Shown here piece by piece: positions 60,164 to 64,000 of a DNA stretch of 64,000 nt. The notes under the pieces are model-generated. The model was not told the DNA's origin, made no database searches, and saw only the letters and a program-made list of their open reading frames with translations. A program made the position numbers and the translations under genes. The stretch's first letter is position 1, and every line of letters starts with the position of its first letter. The stretch comes from Pseudomonas sp. KUIN-1 (GTDB lineage Bacteria; Pseudomonadota; Gammaproteobacteria; Pseudomonadales; Pseudomonadaceae), in contig NZ_AP020337.1 in the NCBI RefSeq assembly GCF_009176725.1, forward strand, positions 682,001-746,000. The letters are read 5' to 3'.

Positions 60164-61441
60164 ATGACGCATCCTCGTCGGGTCGCCATCGTCGGCGGTA
60201 ACCGCATTCCGTTCGCGCGCTCCAATGGCCCTTATGCCAAGGCCAGCAATCAGGACATGCTCACGGCTGCTCTGGAAGGGCTGATCGAGCGCTTCAATCT
60301 GCATGGGCTGCGCATGGGCGAGGTGGTGACGGGCGCGGTGCTCAAGCACTCCAGAGACTTCAACCTGACCCGCGAATGCGTGCTCGGCTCGCGGCTCTCG
60401 GCACAGACCCCGGCCTACGACATTCAGCAAGCGTGCGGTACGGGGCTGGAAGCGGCGTTGCTGGTGGCCAACAAGATCGCTCTGGGGCAGATCGAGTGCG
60501 GCATTGCCGGCGGCGTGGACACCACGTCCGATGCGCCGATCGGCGTCAACGAGGGGCTGCGCAAGATCCTGCTGCAGGTAAACCGCAGCAAGACGCCCGG
60601 TGACAAGCTCAAGGCCCTGATGCAGTTGCGTCCACACCACCTCAAACCGGAGCTGCCGCGTAACGGCGAGCCGCGTACGCGCTTGTCGATGGGCCAGCAT
60701 TGCGAGCTGATGGCGCAGACCTGGGGCATAGAGCGCGGGCCGCAGGATCAACTGGCGCTCGAGAGCCATCTGAAAATGGCCGCGGCCTGTGCCGAGGGCT
60801 GGCAGGATGATTTGATGACGCCGTATCTGGGGCTGATCCGTGACAACAACCTGCGCCCGGACCTGACGCTTGAAAAACTGGCCAGCCTCAAGCCCGCGTT
60901 CGAGCGCAGCGCCAAGGGCACCTTGTCGGCGGGCAATTCGACACCGCTGACCGATGGCGCGTCGGTGGTGTTGCTGGCCAGCGAGGAGTGGGCTCGCGAG
61001 CGGGGCCTGCCGGTGCTGGCCTACTGGCGCGACGGCGAGGCCGCAGCGGTGGATTTCGTCAACGGTGCAGAAGGGCTGCTGATGGCGCCGGTCTACGCTG
61101 TTCCGCGTCTGCTGGCCCGCAATGGCCTGACCCTTCAGGACTTCGATTACTACGAAATCCATGAAGCCTTCGCCGCGCAGGTGCTGTGCACCCTCAAGGC
61201 CTGGGAAGACGCTGACTACTGCAAGACCCGTCTGGGGCTGGACGCGCCGCTGGGGTCGATTGATCGCAGCAGACTGAACGTCAAGGGCGGCTCACTGGCT
61301 GCCGGCCATCCGTTTGCGGCGACCGGAGGCCGCATCGTCGCCAATCTGGCCAAGCTGCTGGATGCGGCAGGCAGCGGACGTGGATTGATTTCCATCTGTG
61401 CCGCAGGCGGCCAAGGCGTGACGGCGATTCTGGAGCGTTAG
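60164..61441 (+). CDS. Acetyl-CoA C-acyltransferase (thiolase)
   Basis: The protein is 425 aa. ATG 60164 has GGGAG 7 bp upstream; a longer in-frame ATG lacks one. The active-site Cys is in QQACGTGLEA, and the His and second Cys are in LAAGHPFAATGGR and SICAAGGQG. It is FadI-like in length. It is divergent from the FabG-like gene and may work with it and the MaoC protein in acyl chain breakdown or synthesis. Confidence 0.93.
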   Translation: MTHPRRVAIVGGNRIPFARSNGPYAKASNQDMLTAALEGLIERFNLHGLRMGEVVTGAVLKHSRDFNLTRECVLGSRLSAQTPAYDIQQACGTGLEAALLVANKIALGQIECGIAGGVDTTSDAPIGVNEGLRKILLQVNRSKTPGDKLKALMQLRPHHLKPELPRNGEPRTRLSMGQHCELMAQTWGIERGPQDQLALESHLKMAAACAEGWQDDLMTPYLGLIRDNNLRPDLTLEKLASLKPAFERSAKGTLSAGNSTPLTDGASVVLLASEEWARERGLPVLAYWRDGEAAAVDFVNGAEGLLMAPVYAVPRLLARNGLTLQDFDYYEIHEAFAAQVLCTLKAWEDADYCKTRLGLDAPLGSIDRSRLNVKGGSLAAGHPFAATGGRIVANLAKLLDAAGSGRGLISICAAGGQGVTAILER

Positions 61442-61519
61442 GCAAATGCTGGGGTCATGGGCATAATCCACAACTGACTTACGCAGAGCATGGGCACTAT
61501 CGCGGTCTACCTGACGACT

Positions 61520-61572
61520 ATCGTTCCTCACGCTCCTGCGTGGGGATGCATGTCGTGGCGCTCCGTGTCACA
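61520..61572. repeat. Single REP unit after the thiolase gene
   Basis: A copy of the unit also found at 2231-2283 and 9923-9974 (atcgttcctcacgctcctgcg, with small changes) lies 79 bp after the thiolase stop. No inverted partner is adjacent. Confidence 0.65.
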
Positions 61573-61626
61573 CCCGTGCGTGGGATGATCAATCAGCATT
61601 ATTGGCCTGTAACGTTGAGGTAAGGC

Positions 61627-61905
61627 ATGGGGTTCATTATTGGCGTATCGGTACTGCTGATTCTGATCGGCACCGTGTTCTATCTGTTCGACAAAGGCGC
61701 GCGTACTCGCTGGCTGAGGCCTTATATCGGGCTGATGCTGATCGGTTTGCTGATCGGCGGGATGGGCTTGCTGGTGGGGCTGGTCTCCGATGAAATAGAG
61801 GTTTATTTCCTGCTGGTGGCCAAATGGGTCATCGCGGTGACCGGTATCATGTTCTGCCTGCGACTGATCGTACTGATCGCCAAGCGCTTCATCGCCAGCA
61901 ATTGA
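61627..61905 (+). CDS. Small hypothetical membrane protein
   Basis: The protein is 92 aa. ATG 61627 is preceded by GAGGTAAGG. Three hydrophobic segments are visible (GFIIGVSVLLILIGTVFYLF, IGLMLIGLLIGGMGLLVGLV and WVIAVTGIMFCLRLIVLIA). I do not recognise the family. It precedes the hydrolase gene by 32 bp and may share its transcript. Confidence 0.75.
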   Translation: MGFIIGVSVLLILIGTVFYLFDKGARTRWLRPYIGLMLIGLLIGGMGLLVGLVSDEIEVYFLLVAKWVIAVTGIMFCLRLIVLIAKRFIASN

Positions 61906-61937
61906 GCGTGCAATCCGCCCATGTGTGACAGGACAAC

Positions 61938-63335
61938 GTGGAAAATCATTTCAAGTTTCTGACCCTGCCCAAGACCTCGGGCGAGGTCGCCAACGTCTTC
62001 ATTCACGGCTACTCGTCAGGGCATGATCTGGATGACCGACGCCTGTTGGCCAACAGCATCCCCGGCGCCTTGCGCCAGAGTGTGAACATTCTGGCGTTCT
62101 GGCCATCCAGCCATTTCACCCAGATGGACAACCGTTCCCGTGGCCTGCTGATGGCGGCTGCCCGTGTGCACCCGCTCGCGGGCGCGGCGGCGCTGGCAGG
62201 GGACCGGGTCGTTCATTTTGCGCGTATCCGCAACCGTGCCCGCGACATGGGCAAGGTGCTGTTGGCGCAGCTGGATCGCTACCTGTTCGAACATCATCCC
62301 GACGTCAGGCAGGTCAATCTGATCGGCCATTCACTGGGCGGCCGGCTGCTGGTCAGCGCGCTCAAGGAGCTGCAGCAGACACCCGAACACGGGCTGGTGG
62401 TGGGCGACGTATTGCTGATGGCCGCTGCCGTACGCATTGATGCTGCCGAGGCCGAGCGGCTCAAGCAGAAAATCAGCGGACGGCTGATCAATGCGTACTC
62501 CACGGAAGATCATGTGCTGTTGCTGAATCTGGGCGAAAAGAGCCTGGGACGTACGCCGGTCGAACACTTCGAGAATGTGCGCATGCGAGGTTATCGCCAT
62601 CACCATTACTGGCAGCGCTTGCAGGAAGTATTGATTGCCACTCGCTTCAGTGGCTGTGAAGGGCTGGAAACCGGCGTTGCGGTGCTACCGACAATGACTC
62701 GCGACCCGGTCCTGCAGGACGTCTGGCTGCACAGCGTTCTGGCCCGTTCGCCGGACTACGTGCTGGAGGCGGCCATCACGCATTTGCGTAGCAGCCGCTG
62801 GACGCGACTCAAGGCCACTGAAGCGGACCGCACTTACGCCTTCGTGCGCGAATTCCAGCTGGTCGCCGGGCACTTTCTGATCAATGCCGCCCGGCGTCGT
62901 GGCGTGCCCTATACGCGAGTGCTGGGCATGCTGGCGCGGCAATACGGTCTGGGCGATGCGCTGCACCAGTGCGCGACGGTGGTCGAAGTGGAAGAGCTGC
63001 TGCTCAGAACGTTCTTTCGCCATGCGTTCAACAGCGCGCACCCGCTGGTGCAGATGCCGCGTGCCAGTGTCCGCGCGATGAGCTGGGATATCTATGCCGC
63101 GCATGTCGATGCACTGGCCGAGCGCCTGACCGTGGCGGCGTTTTTCAAGACCGCGCAGCCCGACGAGGCGCCCGTCGCGGTCAAGGGCTTGCTCGGTGCA
63201 ATTCGCCAGGCCCCGGTGCAACGCTTGTTGACGCACTTCGGCACTGCGCTGCGACCGGGTTATTCCGCACTGATCCCCACCGTGGCGATCGTCTTCTACG
63301 CGCGCGTCACGCTGGATGATGACGCGCTGATGTAA
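61938..63335 (+). CDS. Alpha/beta hydrolase (DUF726/TMCO4-like)
   Basis: The protein is 465 aa from a GTG start. The N-terminal ~230 residues are an alpha/beta hydrolase with an N-terminal VFIHGYSS oxyanion region and the nucleophile elbow GHSLGG (Ser). The arrangement resembles the DUF726 family. The C-terminal ~230 residues are helical and unrecognised. No signal peptide or clear transmembrane segment is seen, and the substrate is unknown. Confidence 0.78.
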   Translation: MENHFKFLTLPKTSGEVANVFIHGYSSGHDLDDRRLLANSIPGALRQSVNILAFWPSSHFTQMDNRSRGLLMAAARVHPLAGAAALAGDRVVHFARIRNRARDMGKVLLAQLDRYLFEHHPDVRQVNLIGHSLGGRLLVSALKELQQTPEHGLVVGDVLLMAAAVRIDAAEAERLKQKISGRLINAYSTEDHVLLLNLGEKSLGRTPVEHFENVRMRGYRHHHYWQRLQEVLIATRFSGCEGLETGVAVLPTMTRDPVLQDVWLHSVLARSPDYVLEAAITHLRSSRWTRLKATEADRTYAFVREFQLVAGHFLINAARRRGVPYTRVLGMLARQYGLGDALHQCATVVEVEELLLRTFFRHAFNSAHPLVQMPRASVRAMSWDIYAAHVDALAERLTVAAFFKTAQPDEAPVAVKGLLGAIRQAPVQRLLTHFGTALRPGYSALIPTVAIVFYARVTLDDDALM

Positions 63336-63342
63336 GCCGCAA

Positions 63343-64000
63343 TCACGCGGCGCGAGCTTCTTCCAGGGCGGCGGCCGAAAGCTGCTGGCGATGACGACTG
63401 GCGTAGCTCTCGGCGATGATCGAGCACACGATCAGCTGCATCGGGTGGTAGATCATGATCGGCAACAGAATCAGGCCAAGCCCCGGATTGCTGCCGAAAA
63501 TCAGCGCAGCCATCGGCGCGCCTGCAGCAAGGGACTTCTTGGTGGCGCAGAACACCGCCGCGACCTTGTCGGCATGATCGAACTTGAGCACCCGCGCCGT
63601 GCGGGTGGTCATCAACAGGATCACCGCCAGCAGCAGCGCGGTGCCGATGAACGCGGTCAGGATCACGCTGTTGCCCTGGCTTTGCCACATGCCGGAGATC
63701 ATCGAGTTGCAGAACGCCGCATACACCAGCAGCAGAATCACCAGCTTGTCGATCAGGTTGGTGTATTTCTTGTGACGGGCGAAGAACTTGCCCAGCAGCG
63801 GCCGCATTAACTGGCCAAGCACCAGTGGCAGCAGGAGCATGGCGCACAGGTCGAGCAGCGTATCGCCCAGATCGATCCCGCCAGCGCCGGTGCCGACCAC
63901 CAGGCTGACCAGCCACGGGGTGATGAAAATCCCGATGACACTGGACATGCTGGCATTGAGAATCGCTGCCGGGACATTGCCGCCTGCGCTGCCGGTCAGC
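63343..64000 (-). CDS. Bile acid:sodium symporter family protein (5' end outside window)
   Basis: The frame runs to the window edge, giving about 218 visible C-terminal residues. At least six hydrophobic segments are present. SAGGNVPAAILNASMSSVIGIFITP and ATKKSLAAGAPMA match the SLC10A7/YfeH branch of the BASS family, which transports organic anions. It is convergent with the hydrolase gene, 7 bp apart. Confidence 0.9.
   Translation of the reverse strand, partial: LTGSAGGNVPAAILNASMSSVIGIFITPWLVSLVVGTGAGGIDLGDTLLDLCAMLLLPLVLGQLMRPLLGKFFARHKKYTNLIDKLVILLLVYAAFCNSMISGMWQSQGNSVILTAFIGTALLLAVILLMTTRTARVLKFDHADKVAAVFCATKKSLAAGAPMAALIFGSNPGLGLILLPIMIYHPMQLIVCSIIAESYASRHRQQLSAAALEEARAA

Overview
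The window is chromosomal DNA from a high-GC gammaproteobacterium, almost certainly a Pseudomonas and most like the P. syringae group. The evidence is Pseudomonas-type gene content and order (xseB-ispA-dxs, pncB-nadE, azurin, eutBC, mpl-ubiX, ppa) and the many REP/REPIN repeats between genes. Species assignment is inference. No tRNA, rRNA, complete insertion sequence or CRISPR array was seen.

Layout. 1-9.3 kb: 3' end of a YgiQ-type radical SAM gene, then a three-gene operon of transglutaminase-DUF2126, circularly permuted ATP-grasp/alpha-E and transglutaminase proteins, a predicted peptide-modifying system. 9.4-13.2 kb: azurin, nadE, pncB and a LysR regulator. 13.6-18.8 kb: a five-gene LIV-type branched-chain amino acid ABC transporter behind a consensus sigma-54 promoter. 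18.8-19.5 kb: a long non-coding stretch with DnaA-box-like sites. 19.5-26.1 kb: an SDR, an AGE-family epimerase, the isoprenoid block dxs/ispA/xseB and a metC-like gene. 26.1-28.2 kb: a DUF1016 nuclease-like gene and yghU.

28.4-36.6 kb is an accessory surface-polysaccharide locus. It has a Wzm/Wzt-like exporter, two nucleotidyltransferase-fold proteins, a GDPD-like phosphodiesterase, a HAD phosphatase, a cupin, a glycosyltransferase-like protein, an unknown and a WavE-family protein. Most junctions overlap, so it looks like one translationally coupled operon. 36.6-41.1 kb is a regulatory and defence island: a small XRE regulator beside a 33-bp palindromic operator, an orphan gene, the DarT/DarG DNA ADP-ribosylation toxin-antitoxin pair preceded by a truncated DarT-like gene, and a PrtR-like S24 repressor whose catalytic lysine seems replaced by arginine.

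41.1-64 kb is mostly conserved metabolism: ppa, an MtfA-type peptidase, DedA, eutBC with an aldehyde dehydrogenase (ethanolamine catabolism, but no permease or EatR regulator here), mpl, ubiX, a small lipoprotein, an NAD(P)-binding protein, and a MORN-repeat C13 peptidase lipoprotein cut by an in-frame TAG. Then come a MaoC hydratase, an LrgA/LrgB pair, a LON-domain protein, two DUF4136 lipoproteins, cmoM, a MazG-like pyrophosphohydrolase, a MaoC/FabG/thiolase group, a small membrane protein, an alpha/beta hydrolase and a bile-acid-symporter-family gene cut by the window edge.

The best candidates for undescribed biology are the three-gene DarT-like/DarT/DarG operon, the polysaccharide cassette, the altered S24 repressor, the 33-bp operator and the DnaA-box cluster. 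All identifications come from reading the sequence; no database search was run.
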